In this document: positions 35,238 to 47,300 of the stretch, piece after piece | Layout of the letters: each line of letters opens with the position of its first letter | How positions within the stretch are numbered: position 1 is the first letter of the stretch | Origin: Phoebastria nigripes | Taxonomy: Eukaryota > Chordata > Aves > Procellariiformes > Diomedeidae | Length of the DNA stretch: 64,000 bases | Direction of reading: 5' to 3' | Assembly (NCBI GenBank): GCA_035582835.1 | Contig: JAYKAV010003152.1 | Span: 215,710-279,709, forward strand | Position numbers and translations under genes: made by a program | The notes under the pieces: model-generated | Told to the model about the DNA's origin: nothing | Database searches by the model: none | Seen by the model: the letters and a program-made list of their open reading frames with translations, nothing else

Positions 35238-38200
35238 ACAAAAGGTCTGAATTCAAAGGTATCGGAAAAAAACCCACAGCTGTTAGAATTCAGAAAGAAT
35301 GCTTATTTCATAGAAGCACGTCCTTCTAATAACTCTTTCCTATTTTGAAAATATTTTAATTTCTTGTAAAACCTTAGGTGTATCTTTACATGGAAATGCT
35401 GTAAGCTAAAATGTATTGGAATTTGTAAAGTGAAGGAGTGGATATTCACTTGCATTGCAATGGAAGCATGGTGGGAAGGAACGAATCAATGAGTGGACAT
35501 TGGAGCTTTCCATGTGTATTATGCATGGATATGTTTGTGCATTATGTTCGTGTGTGTGTCAAGTGGTGCTTCTGTGGCTTCTGGGACCTGTAATCTCAAA
35601 AACCCGTAAAATACAGGAAGAAATCTGTGACTTGCAAGAGCAGAGAGGTATGTTCATATGTTAATATGTTAAATTCATATTAATTTGAAGGATAGCTCTT
35701 GTAAAGACATAACTGTAGAAACCCATCAGGACACACACTGAGAGTAAAAAGCAAAAGCATGGGAAAAAAAGTTGCTTTAAGTGTTGATTTATGTTTTTCT
35801 TTAGCTGTGTATTGGCTTTTCCCCTACCTTCTGAAATACTATGTTTTGTTGTTGTTTCTACTGACTGCCAGGATATATATTAATGAAAGTAGAGAAAACC
35901 TGGAAGAGGCTCAGTTGAACACATCAATAAGCTGTTAGTGGCTTCAGCAGATGCAGGAGGTTTTTTTTTTCCCATTCATCTAGAACAAATAAAACTCTAG
36001 TATATTTTCTAGCAAGCATGAAGCATACCTGGAAACTCACTGCATATGTGGGCATGAGCAAATTTTTTCTAACTGGTGCTATAAACTTTTTTATTTTTAG
36101 ATGAGCGTGTGAGTTAGATGAGCTTTGAGCTGATATGAACAAGGGTTACTTACTAGGGTTTATTTTAGTTCTTGTTTGTTTCCCTAGTTGTTCATTTTGC
36201 TCCATTTTAACAAGCAAGTAGTAGTTGAAAGCTTTATGGTGGTGCAGTTGGGATAATGTGAGCTTGCTTTCTTTTAACACTTACCCTATATGACAGTTAG
36301 TCCCTCAATCTGTTCACTCCTAATCACCTGCTTCATATCAAAGAGAGACAGCAGAAAGTACATACTGCTTTGTACACAAGCATGCATGGGTACGAAACGT
36401 ACACTCTCACTTCTAAAATGCAGCCACTTTTTCTCTTTGTACAAAAGTAACTTGTTGAACTTCTGCGTCTCTTTCTACCGCTTAATTTATTTGCCTGTTA
36501 CCCTCTGTAAGTAAATATGAGGATATGAGCACATGTATTGAGTTCTTCTGGTTGGTCAGACTCTTCATTTCAAATTAGCTAGGGATATATGTATTTCCCC
36601 TCCCTCCTCTTCAGATGTATATTAAGTGGGTTTACATACACATGTGTGTATATGTTTGGCTGCAGTTCTCAATGAGAATTGAATTCCAGAGTATATAAAC
36701 CATGCCAGGCAGCTGAACACAAGTAGCTACTAGTTCTGTTAATACTCACATGCAGTGTGTCCATTGCTGTTGAATGGTTTCAACAAATAATGTTCTTGCT
36801 GCTTTTACATGGAAGTTTAAATTAGTGTATCTATCTAGCTAATCCCGTGATTGTCTTAAAATTCAGTCTCATACTAAGGAGACATGCTCTAAGAAAACTG
36901 ACTGAATGGCTGCTATCTAGCAGTCACTTTTTATAAAGTGACTAATGTAGCACAAAGAGCAGGTCACTGACTTCAAGAGACAATAAATACAGTAAGGTGA
37001 TAGGTTTATGGTTGAAGACCATGGCACTTTTCTTTTGTCTAGGCAATGGTTTCTTACACCATTAGCCTAGTGCTAGAAAGTTAGCAACTGAGAAATATTT
37101 CACTTGATCTTTTAATCAAACTGCCCTCCAATTTAGTGGGACTTAATACAGTTGCTCCATGAGCTAAAAACAATTTACAAGTCCACAAGCTGGTGGAACT
37201 GTGATTCGAATCTTAAACCACTTAAGGAGGTTGTTTCCTTTTTTTAAGCTTCATATGTTGAAGCTTTAAACTCCAGCCTCCAGTGACTCTTGTCACTTAA
37301 CATAGAAATAAATCTTTTCAGCTGCCCTAAAGATTAAAGTTTTGGTGGTTCTGTATTGACACAACAGGGTTCACAGCAGCATGAACAGCCCTGGCTTAAC
37401 AGGACATTGCAGAACTGGTCACAGTAAGTTGCTTTGGGCTCTGATTCCTGAGAAGACTTTGTCTTGAAGGGAAAGGTACTTCCATTTCCAAAGAATTCAG
37501 GTGAAACTTTGCTCCAGTTTAGACTGTGCTTGAAACTTGAAAAGTAAAATGGACAACCTTCCTAAGTTTATGGGCCACGTGTCAAAACTGTCCCATGGAC
37601 AAGTGACACAGGCATACCAGGGAGTTCAAAGCTGTTTTTTCCTTCAGCCCTGGGGCCACCTCGCAAGTGGGAGACAGCAATTGCTTGCTCTTCTGCTGGT
37701 GTGCCCTCCTGTTCTGTATACTGCAAAGGCATCGGGGTTGGATGTGTTGGCAGTGCCAGCCCTGGGAACCTGGTTTGCTTCCTTCTGAGGCTGAGTTTGC
37801 TCAGCTGGACTTGCTGTTTGGTTCTATTAAGTAGCCCTTGCCCTGCTTCACATCTATCCTAGTGATCTGGAGGAAGGAGAGGAAAGAGGGAAATTTGTGA
37901 TGGTATAGATGGATGAGGCATAAGAAATAAAACTGAAGTTACCCATTGTTTAAGTAGTTAAGTTTGTGGAAGCTAATGTGGAAAAAGTAAGTAAAAACTA
38001 GGTCTAGTTGTTTTTTTTCTTTATTTTGTTCTTTATTATAATGGGTTGTATTAAGACTCTCTTTTTTGACCTGCTTTTGTGAGCAGTCTAGTCCGTAACT
38101 CAATTTATTACTTTCTTATCAAGTCCTGATAAAAACATACCCTGGTCTGTGTTTAAGAAAGGGTTAGCATGAAGTTCAAGGAGTAGGTTAGATGAAACAG

Positions 38201-38657
38201 CTGTAGTGTACACACTTGTGCACTGTATTGATGCTTTACACTGTGCTTCCTATATAGCAGTATGGGGTTATGATGTTTGTGCTTGATTTCTCTTCCTGCT
38301 ACTGAAGGAGAGTATACTAAGTGTTCAGTACATCCAAATACCCTTACTTCATCTTCCTTCTGAAAGTTACCACTAAAAAGCGGAGGGCTTGGGACGGCAG
38401 TACTTGTAAGGTTGTAGTCCATAGCTACTAAAAGTGACCTTGTGTGACTTCTCAGCTCACAAGCAGGAGGCTTTGATCAATCAAAAAGACTAAAATAAAC
38501 AAATGCAAACAAATGGAAGTGAAATGATCTGAACTTTGGCACTCTTGATTTCTTATGCAGTGGGTTATTTTCTAGTATAAAGGGTATTTTGTTGGTGTTC
38601 AGGGGAACAGAGAAGAGTCAAGTGGGTAGAGTTATTACCCCATCATGACACGAGGGT

Positions 38658-38682
38658 ATAACTAACTTTAACAGTTAGTTAT
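38658..38682. repeat. Perfect 10-bp hairpin, 5-nt loop
   Basis: ATAACTAACT, a TTAAC loop, then AGTTAGTTAT. The arms are perfect. No function is implied; an AT-rich stem of this size can occur by chance. Confidence 0.7.
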
Positions 38683-41057
38683 TTACCATCATAGAGCTTT
38701 CTTTTTCACTTTGATGAAGTTAATTGCTAAGCTATTTGGTTGTTGTTGGTGGGTGTTACGGGAAAAGTAGCAACAGAAAACATAGCATAGCTTTCCCTGT
38801 TTTCTGGATGGACTCTTGAGCTGATTATTTTTTCTTTGATGTTGGTTATTTTTACGTCTGAATCTGTCTTCTGGTCCTGACAGTCAATAGTGACAGGATC
38901 AAATCCTGAGAAGTTAAACAAATATTCTGTAAAATCTCGTAGACCTTAGACCTTTAACTACTGGCTTTTCACTTGTCTGACCTGTCTTTAATATTACTAA
39001 AAAGCAACTTGGCTGAACACCTGCATATCAGCTAATCATTCACAGAGTCCTCATCTGATCATGTGTAGAGATGAAACCACTCTGCTTCTTGCTGGCATGG
39101 TAGAGGTGAAGAGAGTCATATGTAGTAAATGCACTGTAATAGCTAATGGAGGTTGTCTGAGCTTGGAAGAAAGTATTCTTTTAATTAAAATAATCATACC
39201 GAATTTTTAGACAGCCAGTTTAAATAAAACTCCCCTTTTGCCTCCTGGGAAAAAATGGAGTAAGCAAAGTCTTTGTGTTTGTTTCTCTAAAGTATATGGA
39301 TGGTTTTTGTAGTCTGAAAAAACCAAGTGAAATCCTAGTAGTAGGAAAGTGAGATGCTACAATATATGCTCAACCTTCATTGTGTAGTTCTCCCTTGTGA
39401 TAAAAGTGGACAGATCATAGGAAAATTTGGATGAGCCATAAGGAAGAATGCTTGGCCATGCAAATTAGCTGCTATGTTATTCTAAACTTATTTGAGCACT
39501 GTGGACTGTAGACAATTTGTACTTCACCTAAAGCAGCCTGATGACCTATAATGACTAGGATTTGAATCCTGTAATCTGAATTTACTTAACAGGATAATTA
39601 AATATCTAAAGTCAGTTCATTTAGAGGCTAGAATGGATTATCTTTCCACATTTGCAGATTTCTGCCCTTATATTTGTATGCATGGCTGTGTGTTCTCAAA
39701 TTTTTTGTTACAGCTTTTCTTTCAAATCTCATATCTTAGCTTTTGCCATAGCAATTAGGACTGTGAAGAGCTTTTCGTTGTCCTAGGAACTGAGGGAAAA
39801 GAAACTATGAAATGCTGAATAAGACAAAATGGGTTTAGTCCTCACTGCAGTGTGGAAAAGCACTCAGAAAAGTTAATGAAGCTCATGAAATTGACAGCAA
39901 GATAATTAAGATTAGGCCTAATTTTACACGGCAGGCATTCTGTGATGTTTTCGAAGAGACTAAAAGGACATCATGTAGAGAAACTCCAGGCTTTCAGTCA
40001 GACTCNTGAAAGATCATTACAGCTGATGTTAAACAGCAAGACAGACTAATGTGATGGGGCATATGTTTTCTTTTACATTTCTTTAAAAGTAAAATTGTGC
40101 CATAAATGTAAACAAGGACTAAATACACAGTTTATTATGACTGGCAGTGAGGTATCTAAGTGAATCTGTTGCTGAAAAACAATAAACATTAACACAAAAA
40201 ACCTGGATACGTTTGTTACTTCCTCTGCCAGTCTAAAGTCCGCCATGCTGTACTGCAGTTTATTACGTTCTAGAAAACTACTGAGAAGGGTCTTTTGTTT
40301 AAATCAGTCATACAGTGTTCATTTTCCTACCACTGGGTACCTCAGACACACTCTGTAGTATTCCATGCGCTGGCAAGTGTAGCTTCCTAGTACTGTCAAA
40401 AAAAGAAAATCAATACAGAGGTTGACACAAAACCTAATTACACTTTTATCCACTTCAAATTTTTATTACTAGATACACTAGAAGTCTTAGAAATGAAAAA
40501 GAGGAATAAATTACATGGAACTGTGGATTCTGGTTATTTGTTTTTTGAAATGCTTCTACTAATTCTGTGCATAGCAAATTAGTCTCACTTCTTATTAAGC
40601 TCAAATCAATCATTTAGATACCAGTGCTTTATTCTGTATGCCTGGGCTTATACACCAGAACTGTCAAAACTTTCTGTATTCTGGGTAATCAATCCTAGGA
40701 AATATTTTATAGTTTCTTTAACATTTTCCATTCACTAGCATTTGATTATATTGATTCTGTGTTTTCTTGTGTAAATGGAGATCTTGGTTATTTTTGTATT
40801 TATGTGCCCTTCCTAGGGAAAGAAGTAAGCTGATGGAAAGTGGGGCTTTTTTTGTTGATTTTTCAAAAATAACTAGGTTCTCTAAAGCTCTATATAATAG
40901 AAGTTATTTTCCCTCATATCTCCACACTGAGTAACAGCAAAACTGCAAATAAACATATGTAAAAATGCATTTTGTTACTAAGTTTGAATACATAAGAGGT
41001 TGAAGAACTTGTAAGATGATGATGAAAAATGAGGTTTAATACCTGGTGCATGTGTGT

Positions 41058-41082
41058 CAAACAAACAAACAAACAAACAAAC
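41058..41082. repeat. (CAAA)n microsatellite
   Basis: About six copies of the tetramer CAAA, followed by a degenerate CAAAACCCAAAC stretch. Confidence 0.9.
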
Positions 41083-41384
41083 ACCAAAACCCAAACAACC
41101 CTCAGGCTGATGAAATCCTCTCTGTGATGCCAGTATTGTGGCATGGATGTAGATTAAATAATCAAATAAGCTAACACATCTGAGTGTGTATCACACATCT
41201 CAAACATGGCAGTTTCATAATACTACTTTTTCTTACAGCTGATGTTCCTGGGTTCATGGTTACATGCAAATTTTAGCTGTCATCCTGAAAATATTTCTAG
41301 TTCTCCATCTTTAGAAAAAACCTTGAAAACATGACTGAAACTATTTCTTAAAGGAAGCAAGTGCTTTTTTGGACAAAGGCACCC

Positions 41385-41732
41385 ATCTGGCCTTTCAATA
41401 CTTAAAGGGGGCTTATAAGATGGGGACAGGCTTTTTAATAGGGCCTGTAGCGATAGGACAAAGTGTAATGGTTTTAAACGAAAAGAGGGTAGATTCAGAC
41501 TAGATATAAGGAAGACATTTTTTACAATGAAGGTGCTGAAACACAGGAACAGGTTGCCCAGAGAGGTGGTAGATGCCCCATCCCTGGAAACATTCAAGGT
41601 CAGGTTGGACGGGGCTCTGAGCAACCTGATCTAGTTGAAGGTGTCCCTGCTCATTGCAGGGGGGTTGGACTAGATGACCTTTAAAGGTCCCTTCCAACCC
41701 AAACCATTCTATGATTCTGTGATTCTGTGATT
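41385..41732 (+). repeat. CR1 LINE 3' portion
   Basis: Plus-strand CR1 with recognisable 'tacttaaagggggc', GATATAAGGAAGACATTTTT-type, 'aacaggttgcccagagaggtgg', 'gatgccccatccctgga' and 'ttggactagatgacctttaaaggtcccttccaaccc' blocks. It ends in ATTCTATGATTCTGTGATTC. It covers the last few codons of the reverse-transcriptase frame and the whole 3' UTR. Conservation is better than in the other CR1 pieces here, implying a younger insertion. The minus-strand frames of 96-114 codons over it are by-products. Confidence 0.95.
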
Positions 41733-43803
41733 TAAAGTCTTCTTGCTCCAACCTAATTGCAAAGTCTTTTTTTTTAAATGCCCAATTCATAATTACTTAA
41801 GATTGGTGATATAAAACCACACTGTTTACTTGAGAGTAAAGGTATTTCCCATGGAGGTAGTTAAGTGAGCAGTTCTTGCAGTTAGTTTACTAGTTGTGGG
41901 TGATCAATATAAATAAATCTGGGTTTGACATAGAAGAAAGATTGGTGGGATTACTGGAGATGAGTTGAATCAAAGTGGTTCATTTTGAGAACTACTTATC
42001 TGAACTACTCTGTAGCATATTCAGTTGCAGAAACTTAGTACATCAGCTGTGATTTCATTTTAATTAAGAACTGTTTTATTCCAATATTGCAAAAATGAAG
42101 TATTTTATTTAGTATCAACCTAATACAGAACATTTGAAATTACTGTGTTCTTCTCAGCTTGTCAGAGACAAGGAAAGATCAACAGATGCTATATTTCTTA
42201 AAGAACCCAAATCTTAATTCATTTTAACTTGTAAAATAAAGAGCTCTACCAGCAAACTCTCTGAAAATTTATTTGGTGTCCTGGAAGTCAATTCTGTCAT
42301 TTTTATAGGATTAAATATATCCTTCATATAAAATAAAATGAATGGACTTAAGCATTAAAAAAGAAACTGAACCTCAACTGTGCTACTGGACCAGCTCCTC
42401 TACAAAACAAAGTCTTCATATGTTGCCAGCTGTGCATCGAACAAGACAAGCCTCTCTACTTGCTCTGCTTCTTGAAATCCTGCTTAAAGCCTTGGATCCT
42501 TTTCTCCACTCGTTTCTGCTATTTGTAGAGTTCATCGTTCTCCCCTGAGACCCTCCTCGCTTTGCACGTTTTAAGTAGGCTGGTTTGGAAGGTGCAATGT
42601 GATTCTCTGGAGTAGCTGTGTTGAAAGCCAAAACATGTTTGTTTTCAGAAACAGTGCTCCTAAGGCAAATGCACTCACTGCTGAAGTGCAAAATGAGGGT
42701 ACAAAGCTAGTGCAGCAGTTCTGTTTTTCCTATATGTCCTCTGAGTGTTGATATTTTAAGTTCCTTATACATAACTGTTACACAGCTTCTCGTCAGGTAG
42801 CTGATTATTGTAGTATCTCTTTTGCCCTGTTTATACAACAGGACACAACTAAATGCAGCTACTGTACCTTGCTTACATATATTGTATTTTGTCATTATGG
42901 TAAAACTTGTGTTGTCGTCACTATCCTCATTCTTTTAAACTCAGCATTCACCCTCCCCCCTCTATTTGGCAACTAACTCTTTCCCTTCTGAATTCAAAAG
43001 CTTTTCCTTTTACATCCTAACGTTGAATGAAGCATTGTATTTTGTGGATGATTTGAAGTTGGACTCTTCTTTCAGTAGATTGTCTTGCTCTTTTTTTGTG
43101 GGTATGTAGTGTTTTTGAGGATGTCTTCAATGATGCTAGCTACTTACTAGTACGGATGCTTTCCCTGGGTTGCTGATCAAGTCTAGGACTCTCAGCATAT
43201 TTCATGGATGCTTGTGTTCATAGTGAGTGGATATATTTGTGGTTTTGGAAAAATACGTACCCATTTACTTAAACCAAAACCAACACAAACCCAAACCCAC
43301 AGAGTTTTCTGTTTCACATATGCGGCTCTTTTCCAGCACAGATTTATCCTGAGAAAATGGTTTTCTCCTCACAGGGTCCCTGGGAGGCTTTGTGTCACCA
43401 TTATGGTACACTCTGTATGTCTGACTCTGATTTTGTGTCCTGCTGCAGATATCAAGGCCTGCATCTTGGCACTGTATGTTTTATTGAGACATTGTTAATG
43501 AGATTTCTTGTGCAGTTACTTCTTTCAAGGGTGGCTTGACATATTTATTTGCTTCATGCAGCTGTTAAGAGGCTAAAATTTTAGCTGCTGACCCAGCTTT
43601 GGCTTTTGGCTGGCTGTGATAGAGTGATATGACTGAATTCGTGGCTAAGCTGTGTAAACATGCTGCTAGTGAACAGTCATCTGTTGTCAAAAACACCCTG
43701 TTTCTGAAGTGTTGCAAACACTTGTCTTTGGTTTGTGCAGAGAACATCTGCAGGACACCCTCTTCCTCAAAGTCTGAGTGACGCCTGTGGTGTGGTGTCC
43801 TGC
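41733..43803. other. Unique noncoding DNA
   Basis: No gene or interspersed repeat recognised. Short open frames only. Confidence 0.45.
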
Positions 43804-43808
43804 ATGCT
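43804..43808. repeat. Target-site duplication, left copy (ATGCT)
   Basis: ATGCT directly before the LTR start, repeated exactly at 44362-44366 directly after its end. The five-base length is what ERVL-type and some other integrases produce. Confidence 0.85.
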
Positions 43809-44361
43809 TGCCCTGGTTTCGGCTGGGATAGAGTTAATTTTCTTCCTAGTATCTGGTATAGTACTGTGTTTTGGATTTAGGATGAGAATTATGTTGATAA
43901 TACACTGATGTTTTAGTTGTTGCTGAGCAGTGCTTACACTAAGTGAAGGACTTTTCAGCTTCACGTACTGCCCTGCCAGTGAGGAGGCTGGAGGTGCACA
44001 AGAAGCTGGGAGGGGACACAGCCAGGGCTGCTGACCCAAACTGGCCAAAGGGATATTCCATACCATATGACGTCATGCTGAACAAAAAACTGAGGAGGTT
44101 GGCCACGGGGGCGGGTCCGCTGCTTGGGAACTGGCTGGACATTGGTCAGCAGGTGGTGAGCAATTGCATTGTGCATCACTTGTTTTGTATATTCTTTTAT
44201 CATTATTATTATTTTCCCTTCCTTTTCTGTCCTATTAGATTGTCTCTATCTCAACTCACAAGTTTTACCTTTTTTCTGATTCTCTCCCCCATCCCACTGA
44301 GGGGGGGGAGTGAGCGAATGGCTGTGTGGTGTTTAGCTGCCTGACGGGTTAAACCACGACA
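43809..44361 (+). mobile_element. Complete solo LTR of an endogenous retrovirus
   Basis: Begins TGCCCTGGTTTCGGCTGGGA (family start TGTCCTGG, one change) and ends AAACCACGACA, 553 bases, flanked by the perfect ATGCT duplication. No internal retroviral sequence is present, so it arose by recombination between the two LTRs of a former provirus. U3 keeps a CRE (TGACGTCA, 44068-44075), but the TATA region reads GAACAAAAAACTG where related LTRs have TATATAAA. The polyadenylation signal is ATTAGA (44234-44239) instead of ATTAAA. The family is one I know from neoavian genomes, probably ERVL-like. Overlapping frames on both strands (up to 133 codons) are not genes. Confidence 0.93.
44068..44075 (+). 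promoter_or_regulatory. CRE site (TGACGTCA) in the LTR U3
   Basis: A perfect palindromic CREB/ATF consensus at the same relative place as the CRE in the LTR at 34206-34213. Conservation in two diverged subfamilies suggests it is a functional part of the family's promoter. Confidence 0.6.
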
Positions 44362-44366
44362 ATGCT
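44362..44366. repeat. Target-site duplication, right copy (ATGCT)
   Basis: Exact copy of 43804-43808 immediately after the LTR end. Confidence 0.85.
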
Positions 44367-47300
44367 TTTGCCGTGGTGGTGACAAAGGTGGTCGTGATCA
44401 GCCTTACCTAATCCTCTCAGGCAGAGGCTGTTATCCGCACAACAGAATCAATACAGGGAGTATATATGTTCATTTCAGTTATGTCTGTGCCTCTAAGGTA
44501 GTGGCATATGGTTGATATAATTTGTTTGTAATGGTGAGGGCAGTGGCCATATCACCTGGGGATGCCCTGATCCTGCCTCAGGGCTGGCTGAACACGAATC
44601 AGTTCCTGAATGCTGTGGGTGCCTACACTCTTTCAAATAAAATTTGAAATCGAGTCAACGGTAGTTTATCTTAGCATGCTGGGTAGTTCCCTACTGACAT
44701 TCATATTTTGACTTAATAGGTTGCAAGGTAAAACATTGGATTTTGTGTTTAGTGGCTGAGAAGCAGATTTGTATTTCTTTGTTTTACTCATTTGCCATGC
44801 TGTTTTTGCTTACAGAGCCTTAGCAAGGTCCGTCAGTCAATGAAGTACTCCCCTCCCTCTCCCCAAAAGTAGGAATGCGCTCAATTTCCAAGAAGCATTT
44901 GGCTCATGCTGCTTGCACTGTGTTTCCTGGAATGTGTCACCAACTGCTCGCTGTATGCTGAATATCTTTGCTCATGTTTGGCAAATGTCTGTAGTAGGCT
45001 TGACTTGAAAGTCAAATCCAGCCAGAGCTGGCTGTCTATTCTCAAATAGCTTAAAAGTATTTCACAGAGAATTCTGTATCTCAAAGACTTCAATGCTTTA
45101 ACATACAGTGGCAGTTTTCTCAGTTGCTGATCTTGATAGTTCAGGACATTCAATAGCTGATCCTTGTTAGAATATCAGATGCGAATAATCTTACAATCTT
45201 AGTTTGTGTTCAGTCTTCTCTTTTTTGTTGGTTTTTTTGTTTGTTTGTTTTGGTTTTGTTCTCTCTGAAGCCATGGAACTAGTTCAGTTCATCTGCTTTA
45301 TCTCTGTTTTCTGTTTTCCCAGGTGGTCCAGATCCTTTTGGCCTGCTGCAGAACTGTTTTAGATACAAAGTCAGCAGTGTTCATCTCTGGTGCTTTTTAC
45401 TGTGGCAAATCTTGGAAAGTGAGAATGCTACTTTTTCATACAATTACTGAAAGATTTCTTTGGGGCACTCTTTTGTGACTTTTAAAATCTGGCTTAAACT
45501 CACATGTTTTCTTAATCCTGCAAGCACTGACTCATCTGTTCATGACTCTCATTCCCCTTTTTCAAATATTTCTTTGGCACTAATGCCTTACAGAAGTTAC
45601 CCACAGTGCCTTCTTTTCTGTTTGCTCTGTTACTTCCATTACTTTAATATCACAAAAGTAATCAGTGAACTGGATGCTGTATTGCTTAANGTGTTTTTAT
45701 CTGGTTTAGTGTGTTTATGGAGAGGATGCTCTGGTCCTGTAAGTATATCATAATCATCTGTAACACCGTTGTAGAGATGCCAGCAGATATTACGGGCCCT
45801 GGCAAAATGTTGGTAGTGCTGGTGGCTCTGCTTNCATGTCTATTTATGTATTGTATGGTTTATATGCTTTTTCTCCTGCCTAAAATTTTAGCATGTCTTT
45901 TGTTTTTTTCCAGAATTTTGCTTAAAATTTGCATTGTCCTAATGCTGCATTTGTAAGACTGAATAATTTTATCTTTGGCTACAACTTTTTTCCCCTCTTA
46001 CATAGCTCTTTTTGTAGCTTCGCAGGTGTGCTGGTGCCTCACTGTCTATTTGGTATTCAGCTTACTGTTTGCCTGCTGCTGCCTTGTCTTTGCATCTGGT
46101 GCTAGTCCAAGTTCTACAAACCATTTATTTGTGCTATTTTGCATTGCATTAAAGTCATAAAGTGCAGAAACTTTCCTCCAAGATACTGTTTTGCTTTCAT
46201 AGTGTGTGTATCTTTTTCTTCGCTGCAAGCTTTAGCACAGTGACACGGCTACCATGTGGCCCACTAGGCAGGGCATTTTCCATTTTCTTTACAACAGCTC
46301 AAGCTGTTCATTTTGTTCATCTCTGTAGTTTTGCATTTATGCATTTTGTTTTGCATAGCTTCTGCCTTATTTTTTGCTTTTCCTGTATGATTAATGTGTC
46401 TCCTTTGCCTATGTGCTTTATGCTGTAAAGAAATACTTTTCTTTCACCCTTTTTGTGGGTAAAAAGTGTTCTTGGTACTCTAATAGTCTGTGTATTTCTT
46501 CCTGGTCTGATCCAGATGTTCTAGTTATGAGTATCTTTTCTTTTGTTTTCCTTTTTTTCCCAGTTCAGTGGAATTTTCACTTTGTTTTAATCTGCAGTAT
46601 TTCAAACTGTTTAATCCATAGCCCTTTTTATCTGTCTTCTTGGTGAAAAGAATCTGCAATCCAGCTATGTTCTCCTCCTGCTTCTTGTCTCAATAGTCTC
46701 CTAGTTTTACACGTATGGAGGATCATTATTAATTTGTGAAATCTTGTTCAGCATTCAAACGTAGAAGAAAAAACAGCAAAGATATTGTAACAATTGAGGC
46801 TTTATTCCTTTTTCTGTATAATCATTACTTAGCACCTCCTGTTAGGAAACTGTTGATTGTAACAGTATGAATCTTATGCTGCCAGCAAACTGAAATACTA
46901 GATTTTTTTCCTTTCCTATCACAGGCACTAAAATTGTTCTTAGGATTGTTTTTGTGGGTCAAGCTGCAGACCTCAGATGTCATGGGCTTCCTCCAAATTG
47001 GAGACATTTCTGTTTTACTTGCATTTCCAGCAAAGAAACAATACAGCTTAATGACACTCTTGGGGGCTATTTTTAGGTAGAAGACCAATTGTTGTGGAGA
47101 AAGAAGTGATACAGAGTTTCTTTCCTGAAATGGGAAGACTATTCCAGTAAGAGTATATACTTTCCTGAGAATTTATTTGCATGTATTTATGTTTAAAAAC
47201 CAATTTTCTTGAAAGCTCTCTAATGTATAATAAAAATAAAGCTGAGGAAGTACATAAAGATCAGGAAGAAGAAGTGTAAACTCAATCAGTGTCAACATCC

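Larger units (their letters stand above)
35238..41384. other. Unique noncoding DNA
   Basis: Six kilobases of AT-rich DNA with small chance open frames (longest 89 codons) and no recognised gene or interspersed repeat. One N lies at 40006. A small hairpin at 38658-38682 and a (CAAA)n repeat are annotated separately. Confidence 0.45.

Noticed and set aside
41058..41082. CAAA run considered as a CRISPR or satellite start
   Set aside because: A plain tetranucleotide microsatellite with no spacers or higher-order unit.
41280..41790. Minus-strand frames of 96 and 114 codons
   Set aside because: Antisense to the CR1 3' region; chance openness of the repeat.
44234..44239. ATTAGA in the solo LTR as a working polyadenylation signal
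   Set aside because: It differs from ATTAAA at a key base; listed only as a decayed remnant.
43939..44344. Plus-strand 133-codon and minus-strand 67-99-codon frames
   Set aside because: They are contained in or overlap the solo LTR; LTRs of this type are not expected to encode protein, and the frames contradict one another.
30710..44361. Possibility of one provirus bounded by the LTRs
   Set aside because: The LTRs belong to different families or subfamilies, two are on the opposite strand to the third, and no gag, pol or env remnant of a retrovirus lies between; the reverse transcriptase present is of LINE type.
45460..46646. Series of five hydrophobic plus-strand frames resembling membrane proteins
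   Set aside because: They lie in different frames of a T-rich stretch, contain N bases and have no shared family; best explained by composition.
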